The position numbers and the translations under genes were made by a program. A stretch of DNA of 12,703 nucleotides from Bacteroidota bacterium (GTDB taxonomy: Bacteria > Bacteroidota > Ignavibacteria > Ignavibacteriales > Ignavibacteriaceae): NCBI GenBank assembly GCA_023453665.1, contig JAEXTA010000162.1:1-12703 (forward strand), given 5' to 3'. The notes beneath the pieces were generated by a model. The model was not told where the DNA came from and searched no databases. It saw only the letters and a program-made list of their open reading frames with translations. Shown piece by piece: positions 1 to 6,455 of the stretch (its first letter is position 1; every line of letters starts with the position of its first letter).

Positions 1-392
1 GTATTTTGCAGGGGAGCCTGAACACCTTGTCACAATTGGGAATTACTTTTAATTCTTCAACCGGATTGGTGATTTCCGATAGTGATCAATTGGAACAAAA
101 ATTAACCGAGAGTATAAGCCAGGTTGAGGCTTTGTTTAATTCAACTAATGGCATTGCTTCAAAATTATTTAGTACTGTTTCACCCTATACGGGAAGCACG
201 GGGTATCTTGCAAATTCCATTTCGTCATTAACTACTAACATTCAGGGACTTGACGATAAACTTACATCAGTTCAGACTAGGATTAATAAATCAGCGGAAA
301 CTTTAAGAGCTCAATACCAGAGAATGCAGCTTCAACTGGCAAGTTTACTTGATCTTTCCGGATCATTTTCTGATACGAATTCATTTTTTTAA
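1..392 (+). CDS. fliD: Flagellar filament cap protein FliD (hook-associated protein 2), C-terminal part, 5' end outside window
   Basis: This is the C-terminal ~130 residues of the protein that caps the growing flagellar filament and helps flagellin subunits fold in place. The reading frame is already open at base 3, so the true start lies to the left; the TTG at position 6 is an internal codon. The visible part has the FliD C-terminal pattern: a 'LSQLGI' element followed by a short strand-turn, then 'VEALFNSTNGIASKL', then a G-rich turn and a long amphipathic C-terminal helix ('LDDKLTSVQTRINKSAETLRAQY'-like region, residues ~85-115) that makes the coiled coil of the cap. The protein ends in a Ser/Asn/Phe-rich tail. 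The stop lies 2 nt before the next ATG, so the genes are tightly coupled. The assignment rests on family resemblance, supported by the FlgM-like gene two genes downstream. Confidence 0.88.
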   Translation, partial: ILQGSLNTLSQLGITFNSSTGLVISDSDQLEQKLTESISQVEALFNSTNGIASKLFSTVSPYTGSTGYLANSISSLTTNIQGLDDKLTSVQTRINKSAETLRAQYQRMQLQLASLLDLSGSFSDTNSFF

Positions 393-394
393 TT

Positions 395-727
395 ATGGAT
401 TATTTAAATAGCCGCATAAAGGAAATACATCTTTTACTTCTCAAAGTACTGAAAGACATAAATTCAATTGATGATTCAGTCTTTGATGAAAAGGTAAATA
501 GTGCAAAACTGGGGATGGAAAAGGTCAATTCCATCAAAAATGAGCTTAAATTGAAGTTTTCTGACAATGAATTAAAGCAGTTTAATGGTGAATTATCTCT
601 TATCACTAAACAAATTCAAAAAGAATTCGATAATATTGTAGCTGAAAAACAAAAACAATTAGCACAGGTATCGGCTGAATTGGAAATAGTTCAGAATCAA
701 AAAAAACTAGCAATATATTTAGGGTAA
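395..727 (+). CDS. Small helical protein in the fliD-flgM operon, possible FliT-type flagellar export chaperone
   Basis: A 110-residue, almost wholly alpha-helical, charged protein with no signal peptide or membrane segment. It starts 2 nt after the fliD stop and ends 4 nt before the FlgM-like gene, so it is clearly part of that operon. I see heptad-like helices at ~1-20, ~30-55 and ~60-105. It ends in 'KKLAIYLG', which resembles the short C-terminal tail of FliT-type proteins. FliT is the chaperone of FliD in enterobacteria and is encoded just after fliD(-fliS), so position and size both fit. The primary sequence has no diagnostic motif, and FlgN-like or unknown chaperone roles are equally possible. 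It is not a recognisable FliS. No clear Shine-Dalgarno site precedes the ATG; translation may be coupled to fliD. Confidence 0.55.
   Translation: MDYLNSRIKEIHLLLLKVLKDINSIDDSVFDEKVNSAKLGMEKVNSIKNELKLKFSDNELKQFNGELSLITKQIQKEFDNIVAEKQKQLAQVSAELEIVQNQKKLAIYLG
721..724 (+). promoter_or_regulatory. Probable ribosome binding site of the flgM-like gene (AGGG)
   Basis: AGGG sits 7 nt before the GTG at 732 and overlaps the last codons of the upstream gene. It supports GTG 732 as the start; no ATG lies nearby in frame. Confidence 0.45.
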
Positions 728-731
728 CAAC

Positions 732-992
732 GTGGAAATAAAAGGCATTTCAAATAATCAGTACTTCTCCCAGGAAGTAAACAAGCCAAAAGTAGAGCAG
801 GAAAATCAGAATCCGGCTAAGGATAAGCTTGAAATTTCTGAGGAAGCTAAATTATTGCAAAGCAAAAAGGTTGAAGATCCAAACCTTGATGCAATAAGGG
901 AAAAAATTGCTAACAAATTTTATGATACACCGGAAGTGTTGAATAAAGTTGCAGAAAAAATACTTGAGGAAATAAAAAACCCGATCAAGTAA
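732..992 (+). CDS. flgM: FlgM-like anti-sigma-28 factor
   Basis: An 86-residue hydrophilic protein with the layout of FlgM, which binds the flagellar sigma factor FliA (sigma-28) in the cytoplasm until it is exported through the completed hook-basal body. It has the N-terminal 'MEIKGIS' opening, an unstructured Gln/Asn/Lys-rich stretch, the 'DKLEISEEAKLL' motif at residues 31-42 (FlgM usually has D-x-V-x-I/L-S-x-x-A), and the sigma-binding helices 'LDAIREKIANKFYDTPEVLNKV' at 52-73, ending in a helix to ~81. Length is in the usual 85-105 range. The start is GTG, set by the AGGG site and the 4-nt gap after the preceding gene. It is the last gene before a hairpin at 1021-1047. FlgM proteins diverge strongly, so the call rests on these motifs plus operon position next to fliD. 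Confidence 0.8.
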   Translation: MEIKGISNNQYFSQEVNKPKVEQENQNPAKDKLEISEEAKLLQSKKVEDPNLDAIREKIANKFYDTPEVLNKVAEKILEEIKNPIK

Positions 993-1020
993 TTTGTCCT
1001 CTCAATATTACATTCTTTAA

Positions 1021-1047
1021 TAGCAAACATTGTATAAATGTTTGCTA
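1021..1047 (+). terminator. Perfect 11-bp hairpin after the fliD-flgM operon, probable terminator
   Basis: TAGCAAACATT (1021-1031) and AATGTTTGCTA (1037-1047) are exact reverse complements around a 5-nt GTATA loop. It begins 28 nt after the flgM-like stop and lies in a 123-bp gap before the kinase start at 1116. There is no run of T after the stem, so it is not a canonical intrinsic terminator. It could also be a 3'-end stabiliser or, being a symmetric site upstream of the kinase gene, an operator. Confidence 0.6.
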
Positions 1048-1115
1048 ATTACTATTCAAATCTTTAAAATTAAACAGAAGAATATTTTTACATTGTTCTT
1101 AATTGTTTGATTTTA

Positions 1116-1823
1116 ATGTTTGATGACCAAATCCAAAATAATAAGCTTCAGATACTGGGTAAACTTACTGCAAGCTTAGTTCATGAAATCCGAAATCCCC
1201 TCTCAGCTATCCAATTAAATTTAGATTACCTGAAAATGCTCGACTCAGAATTACCGGAAGATGCCAGAAATTCGGTAAGCGACTGTCACGAAGCTTTACA
1301 GAGAATTCAATCACTTATTGAAATGCTCCTGGAGTTTTCAAGAAAACCCGCCACAGAAATAAACCGAAACTCCCTGAATGATGTTACTAATGATGCAATT
1401 GAAATAATGAAGGAAACAGCAAGATTTAAAAATGTCATTATTGAAAAAGAATTATCGGATAAAGTTGCTGATTTCACAGTACCAAAAAATAAAATACTTC
1501 AGGTTATGCTTAACCTGATCACAAACGGAATAGATTCGTGCACAAAAGATGGTAAACTTTGTATCAGAACTTATGATGAATGCAATAATGGAAACCAGAT
1601 AGTTTACTGGGAAGTAAGGGATAATGGAGTAGGAATCAGTGAAGAGAATAAGAAAAAAATTTTTACGGATTTTTTTACAAACAAAAAAAACGGAACCGGA
1701 CTTGGATTAAGTGTATGTAAAATGCTTCTCGAGGAATACAATGCTCAGCTCGACTTTGAAAGTGAACTAAACAAGGGATCAAGATTTTTCATTAAATTCA
1801 ATTACAATTCTACAGGTAGATGA
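1116..1823 (+). CDS. Soluble sensor-less histidine kinase, NtrB/FlgS type, partner of the adjacent sigma-54 activator
   Basis: A compact two-component kinase of 235 residues made only of the dimerisation and catalytic parts. With ATG 1116 as residue 1, the H-box is 'LVHEIRNPLSAI' with phospho-acceptor H23. The N-box is 'NLITNGID' (N133, N137), the G1 box 'DNGVGIS' starts at D169, the F-box 'FTDFFTNK' is at ~184-191, and the G2 box 'GTGLGLSV' is at 193-200. There is no PAS domain, membrane segment or periplasmic domain, so the signal must come from a protein partner or a small molecule. Such short kinases (FlgS of Campylobacter/Helicobacter, AtoS/NtrB core) pair with NtrC-family activators. 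The activator gene begins 1 nt after this stop. I chose ATG 1116; an in-frame TTG at 1107 would add three residues. Neither has a clear ribosome site. A flagellar role is inferred from the upstream fliD-flgM genes. Confidence 0.85.
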   Translation: MFDDQIQNNKLQILGKLTASLVHEIRNPLSAIQLNLDYLKMLDSELPEDARNSVSDCHEALQRIQSLIEMLLEFSRKPATEINRNSLNDVTNDAIEIMKETARFKNVIIEKELSDKVADFTVPKNKILQVMLNLITNGIDSCTKDGKLCIRTYDECNNGNQIVYWEVRDNGVGISEENKKKIFTDFFTNKKNGTGLGLSVCKMLLEEYNAQLDFESELNKGSRFFIKFNYNSTGR

Positions 1824-1824
1824 A

Positions 1825-3222
1825 ATGAAATTTAAAGTTCTGATTATTGACGATGATGACCTGGTTTGTCTTTCATTAAAAAAAGTACTCCTTAAACTTG
1901 GCTACGATGTTGAAGTTTGTATGAAAGGCGATGAGGCTGCTTCTGCTGTTGAAGAGTATGAACCTGATCTTATTTTATTAGATATTTATCTCACCACTCA
2001 CAACGGGCTTGACCTTCTCAAAGACTTTAAAAGAAAATTTTATCACATTCCCATAATCATGATCACAGGTTATTCCGATATTAAGATTGCAGTAAGTGCA
2101 ATTAAATCAGGAGCGTTTGACTTCCTTTTAAAACCGATTGACCTTGAACATCTCCAAATGGTTATAACACGCGCGCTGGAAACTACAAGTTTAAGAACGG
2201 AAGTAGATAAACTTCACACTCTTTTAAGAGAAGATGAACTTTCGCGCGAGTTTTTTGGTAAAAGCAAAAAGATGCAGCGTGTAGTTACTTCCGTAGAAAA
2301 ACTTGCTCTGAGCAGCGACACAACAATACTAATCAGCGGTGAAAGCGGAACCGGTAAAGAAGTAATTGCAAAATACATACATCAGAAAAGCCCGAGACGA
2401 GATAACACTTTTATCGAAATCAATTGTGCCACAATACCTAAAGAACTTGCAGAAAGTGAACTGTTCGGACATGAACGCGGAGCTTTTACAGGCGCTGTTC
2501 AAAAAACAAAACTCGGCAAGTTTGAATTAGCCAATAACGGTACAATCCTTCTGGATGAAATCGGGGAATTGTCAAAAGATCTGCAGGTAAAACTATTGCG
2601 TGTATTGCAGGAAAGAAAGTTCTACAGACTTGGCGGTGAAAAAGAAATTTCAATTAACGTAAGAGTTCTTGCAGCAACAAACAGGAACCTTGAAGAAGAA
2701 GTAAAAAACGGTAATTTCCGTGAAGATCTTTTTTACAGGTTAAACGTTGCACAGATAATTATTCCGCCGCTGCGTGAAAGAAAAGAAGACATCCCGCTGC
2801 TGGCGTATTCATTCTTAAAAGAATTTTCAACTAAGTTTGGAAAAACCGTTAAAGGTATTGAACCTGAGGCAATCTCAATTCTTGAATCATATTCCTGGAA
2901 AGGTAATGTGAGAGAATTAAGGAATGTAATGGAACGTGCTGTTCTTCTGCTGGAAGATGATGAATTGAAATCGGAACATCTTTCTTCTCTTGTAGAATCA
3001 GGAGCTGCTTCAGAAAAGGATGAAGATAAATTTGTTCTTAAAATTCCCTCTAAAGGTGTTCAGATTGATCTTGTATTAAAGGCGCTAATTCAAAAAACAT
3101 TAAAGATCACCAACGGCAACCAGGTAAAAGCCGCAAAGGTTTTGGGATTATCAAGATCAAAACTACGTTACAGAATGGAACAGCTTGGAATTGAGGTTAC
3201 AAAGAATATACTTTCAGAGTAA
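1825..3222 (+). CDS. Sigma-54-dependent response regulator (NtrC family; FlgR-like by context)
   Basis: A complete 465-residue bacterial enhancer-binding protein that, once phosphorylated, uses ATP to open sigma-54 promoters. The receiver covers ~1-120 with acidic residues D9-D11, phospho-Asp D53, T81 and K103. The AAA+ domain covers ~143-375: Walker A 'GESGTGKE' (172-179), the sigma-54 contact loop 'GAFTGA' (219-224), Walker B 'TILLDE' (240-245), and the 'LPPLRER'-type sensor region as 'IIPPLRERKEDIP' plus 'WKGNVRELRN'. The C-terminal Fis-type helix-turn-helix is 'GNQVKAAKVLGLSRSKLRYR', just before the end. All key residues are intact, so it should be active. It follows the kinase by 1 nt. 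Next to fliD and flgM it resembles FlgR; unlike Helicobacter FlgR it keeps its DNA-binding domain. Other sigma-54 regulons (nitrogen, envelope stress) remain possible. Confidence 0.93.
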   Translation: MKFKVLIIDDDDLVCLSLKKVLLKLGYDVEVCMKGDEAASAVEEYEPDLILLDIYLTTHNGLDLLKDFKRKFYHIPIIMITGYSDIKIAVSAIKSGAFDFLLKPIDLEHLQMVITRALETTSLRTEVDKLHTLLREDELSREFFGKSKKMQRVVTSVEKLALSSDTTILISGESGTGKEVIAKYIHQKSPRRDNTFIEINCATIPKELAESELFGHERGAFTGAVQKTKLGKFELANNGTILLDEIGELSKDLQVKLLRVLQERKFYRLGGEKEISINVRVLAATNRNLEEEVKNGNFREDLFYRLNVAQIIIPPLRERKEDIPLLAYSFLKEFSTKFGKTVKGIEPEAISILESYSWKGNVRELRNVMERAVLLLEDDELKSEHLSSLVESGAASEKDEDKFVLKIPSKGVQIDLVLKALIQKTLKITNGNQVKAAKVLGLSRSKLRYRMEQLGIEVTKNILSE

Positions 3223-3230
3223 TTTTTCTG

Positions 3231-6200
3231 TCAATGATATTGGTTGAAAATAACTTTGAAATTGCTGCCTTTATGTTTTTCACTTTCTACCGTTATATCT
3301 GCACCGTTTATTTCCACGTATTTTTTTACAAGTGAAAGTCCAAGCCCGTTACCTTCAAACCTTCTTGTATAACCCATTTCTTCCTGGGTAAAAGGGCTGA
3401 ATAAATTGGGTAAATACTGTGCTGAAATTCCTATGCCGGTATCTTTAACTTCTACACACACTTTGTTCTCCTGTTCATATAATAAAACATCCACACGGCC
3501 GTGATTAGTGTATTTTAAAGCGTTCTCAAGCAGGTTATTAAAAATCTGTGCGATAGAATAAGTGTCACCTAATATTTTACCATTGCTGGTTTTTTTTTCA
3601 TAAACCAGATCAATGTTCTTGGCTTTTGCCCTGCTGAAAAATTCGAGTGATATATTTTCAAGTATATCCTTATCAAGGTTTATGATTTCTTTTCTAACTT
3701 TGAAATTTCCTGTTTGAATTTCCGAAAGGTTTAATATTAATTCAATGGTTCTGATCAGCCGTTTGGAACTGTTATCAATAATTACAAAACTGGATTCCAT
3801 ACCGACAGGAAGTTTTTGTTCAAACTCCTCACGCACAAGCCCGATATAAGTAAGTATATTGTTTAAAGGTGTTCTTATCTCGTGAGACATCTGGGCAAGA
3901 AATTCTGTTTTAAGTTTATCTGCTTTTTCTGCAGATTCTTTTGCGCGAATAAGTTCTTCCTCAAATCTTTTCCTTAATGTCACATCTTCTTTAATTGCAA
4001 TATAACTTGTTGCTACTCCGTCATCATTTAATATTGGTGATATTGATGCCTGTTCCCAGAACAATTCACCTGATTTTTTCTTGTTAAGAAATTCACCCTG
4101 CCATTGGTGTCCGCTTGTTAAAGCTCGCCACATTTCGGAATAGTCGGCGTCTGTTTTATACTCAGATTTCAAAAATCTCGGATTTTTCCCAATTACTTCT
4201 TCATAAGTATAACCAGTAACCTCACTGAATTTAGGATTTACATACTCAATATTACCTTCAGTATTTGTTATTATAATTGATGATGGACTTTGTTCAACTG
4301 CCCGGGATAATTTTCGCAGTTCCTGTTCAAAATCTTTACGTTCAGTTACATCTCTTCTTGTAGCCCAAACGTGCGTAAGTTTATTGTCAGCGATAATTCC
4401 TGCAAGGTTGTTAAGTATATGTTTTGATTTACCAAAACGGTCTGACTCAATAGTTTCATAGTCTGAGATTTTATAACCGAAGCTGATAAATTTTTTCATC
4501 AGGTTAAATTTTTGTGAATCAGCTAGGTTCAAAATTTTCCGGATGGGTATTCCTATCATTTCAGAAACAGAATTATAACCCGTCATCTCAGCAAATACTT
4601 CATTACACTCGATAAGAGAACCATTGTTCAAAATACTCTCAGCTTGTTTTTCCAATGGTTCATTTACGGAGACAGGTTTATTTAAGGCAAAACACCAGAT
4701 ACCTTCGGAGCTTTGTCTTACAAACGACCTGTATCTTTCTTCACTTAATTTAAGTTGTTGTTCAGCAAACTTTCTGTTTGTAGTATCCGAAAAGATTGTT
4801 GCAAATCCATATTCTCCCCAGGGAGCAACAGATATTTCAAAATATTTTTTTAGAGGTTCATAATAGGTTTCGAAAAGAAGAGCAACCCCGGTTAATACAG
4901 TAGAACTGAATTGTTTTAAAAACGGAGGAACCATGGAGTTATAAACTTCAGTCGCAAGTTTTCCTATAACCTGGTCTCTCTTTAACCCAATGATTTTTTC
5001 GTACGCCGGGTTTATATCTATCATAAGATAATTAACAGGCTGATCATCAGAATCAATTATCAGATGATGAAGTGCCGAACCTTCTGTCATATTTGTAAAC
5101 AGTGAGTGAAATCTTTTTTCACTCGTTACCAAAGCTTCATCTGACAATTTTTTTTCTGTGATGTTTTCTACAGTTCCGTCAATAAAAATCATCTTTCCTG
5201 AATCATCATAAACAGCTTTGGCATTTTCACGTACCCAGATCAGGTTACCGTCTGCTCTTCTCCATTGAGTTTCATAACCAAGTATCTGACCATGCTTATG
5301 AATTTCAACACCAAACCAACTGTGATTATTAGCAGGTTCAAAAGTTTTAGATGCATTTTGGTTTCTTATAAGTTCATCAAGAGTATCATAACCGAGCATA
5401 GCAATCAAAGCCGGGTTTGCTAAAACTATTTTTCTATCCGTTGTTGTTCTGTAAATTCCAATTAATGTGTTATCATAAAAAGTTTTAAAGCGTCGTTCAC
5501 TTTCTAATAATGCCTGGCTTGTTTTTTTCGACTGAGTTATGTCTTTTAAAGTGCCAATAACAATTTTATCTTCATCATCGTTAATTAATCCAATACTCAG
5601 ATTTGCTGTAACCAACTCTTTGTTCTTGTTCAATAAACGAATCTCATATGAATCAGGTACATTTTTATTTGCCAACCTTGCTTTATACCTTTTAATTATG
5701 AACTTGTATTCATCAGAAGGCAGAATATCTGAAAGTGATTTTCTATAAAGTTGTTTTACTGTATATCCAAGGCTTGCAGCAAGGTTTTCATTAACAAATA
5801 TAAGTTTACCATTACAAGCGATAAATACCCCATCCTGAATTCGTTCGAGAAGCGTAATATACTTCTTTTGATATTCCCTAAGTTTATTTTGAGTATCAAT
5901 GGATGTGGTTAGGATAGATAAAGCAGTTTTAAGATCGGATTTTGTATAAGGTTTAACAATTACTTCTGCTAGATACTTGTTTTTAACTTTTGAAATTAAT
6001 CCGGGAGTAAATGATTCAAAAATACAAATGAACTGACTGCTGCATTTTTTTCTGATCTCTGCTATTGCAGAAAGAAAATCAATTTTACCCTTAAGTTTTT
6101 CATGAACAATAATTATTTCAGGTTTTAACTTAACTGCTTTTTTAACTGAATCCGTTCCTGAAGAAGATGTAGTAATATTCTTGGCGCCAAAATCTTTTAC

Positions 6201-6287
6201 TACTCTGGTTATGTTTTTAGATTCGGAATCATCACCACAAACAACCAGAACAGCCGGTCGATGCTTTTTTGTACTTTTACTATTCAT
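3231..6287 (-). CDS. Cytoplasmic hybrid-type histidine kinase: N-terminal pseudo-receiver, five PAS domains, HisKA and HATPase
   Basis: A 1018-residue kinase with no signal peptide or membrane segment. Residues ~10-130 fold like a receiver (D19/D20 acidic pair, K112 before Pro), but the phospho-Asp position is H62 ('IIIVHEKL') and the Thr/Ser switch position is not conserved, so it is probably not phosphorylated. Five PAS domains follow at ~143-252, 267-377, 393-503, 519-650 and 660-775, joined by 'DITxxK'-type linkers and short helices. The HisKA H-box is 'MSHEIRTPLNNI' with H802. The ATPase has N-box N917/N922, G1 'DTGIGIS' at 949 and G2 'GNGLGLSL' at 979. PAS5 carries 'GKNPRFLK' (700-707), a LOV-like loop with Pro where light sensors have Cys. 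There is no C-terminal receiver, so phosphate must pass to another protein. It is last in a run of four minus-strand signalling genes, 168 bp after the propeller kinase. Its stop lies 8 bp from the convergent sigma-54 activator. Confidence 0.92.
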   Translation of the reverse strand: MNSKSTKKHRPAVLVVCGDDSESKNITRVVKDFGAKNITTSSSGTDSVKKAVKLKPEIIIVHEKLKGKIDFLSAIAEIRKKCSSQFICIFESFTPGLISKVKNKYLAEVIVKPYTKSDLKTALSILTTSIDTQNKLREYQKKYITLLERIQDGVFIACNGKLIFVNENLAASLGYTVKQLYRKSLSDILPSDEYKFIIKRYKARLANKNVPDSYEIRLLNKNKELVTANLSIGLINDDEDKIVIGTLKDITQSKKTSQALLESERRFKTFYDNTLIGIYRTTTDRKIVLANPALIAMLGYDTLDELIRNQNASKTFEPANNHSWFGVEIHKHGQILGYETQWRRADGNLIWVRENAKAVYDDSGKMIFIDGTVENITEKKLSDEALVTSEKRFHSLFTNMTEGSALHHLIIDSDDQPVNYLMIDINPAYEKIIGLKRDQVIGKLATEVYNSMVPPFLKQFSSTVLTGVALLFETYYEPLKKYFEISVAPWGEYGFATIFSDTTNRKFAEQQLKLSEERYRSFVRQSSEGIWCFALNKPVSVNEPLEKQAESILNNGSLIECNEVFAEMTGYNSVSEMIGIPIRKILNLADSQKFNLMKKFISFGYKISDYETIESDRFGKSKHILNNLAGIIADNKLTHVWATRRDVTERKDFEQELRKLSRAVEQSPSSIIITNTEGNIEYVNPKFSEVTGYTYEEVIGKNPRFLKSEYKTDADYSEMWRALTSGHQWQGEFLNKKKSGELFWEQASISPILNDDGVATSYIAIKEDVTLRKRFEEELIRAKESAEKADKLKTEFLAQMSHEIRTPLNNILTYIGLVREEFEQKLPVGMESSFVIIDNSSKRLIRTIELILNLSEIQTGNFKVRKEIINLDKDILENISLEFFSRAKAKNIDLVYEKKTSNGKILGDTYSIAQIFNNLLENALKYTNHGRVDVLLYEQENKVCVEVKDTGIGISAQYLPNLFSPFTQEEMGYTRRFEGNGLGLSLVKKYVEINGADITVESEKHKGSNFKVIFNQYH

Positions 6288-6341
6288 TAAGGATTGGAAC
6301 AGTGTAACTGACTTTTTTCATTAAATATAATTTTGAAATAA

Positions 6342-6356
6342 CAGGATGTTATCCTG
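6342..6356. repeat. Short perfect inverted repeat upstream of the five-PAS kinase
   Basis: CAGGAT-GTT-ATCCTG: 6-bp arms with a 3-nt spacer. It lies 55 bp before the kinase start, inside the 168-bp gap 6288-6455 between the two large kinase genes. It could be a small operator or an RNA hairpin in the leader. No T-run follows on either strand, so a terminator is unlikely. I see nothing else convincing in this gap apart from very AT-rich DNA that could hold a promoter for the downstream kinase. Confidence 0.35.
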
Positions 6357-6455
6357 CATTAAATTTAATCGACAAATAGTTCTTTTCAAAAAAATATTTG
6401 ACGGGAATTAATTTAAAATTCTCAACTCAAATACATTGCTCAGTGCAGTAGTAAT

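Noticed and set aside
395..727. Assignment of the second gene as fliS
   Set aside because: The sequence lacks the FliS pattern (N-terminal Tyr-rich segment and characteristic helices), so only a general chaperone-like call is supported.
4624..4863. Plus-strand open frames inside the large kinase genes (for example 4624-4863, 5539-5748, 6562-6894, 8890-9132)
   Set aside because: They lie antisense to well-supported kinase coding sequence and show no protein-family features.
3231..6287. Interpretation of the five-PAS kinase as a blue-light LOV photoreceptor
   Set aside because: The reactive Cys of LOV domains is replaced by Pro703 in PAS5, and the other PAS domains lack the motif.
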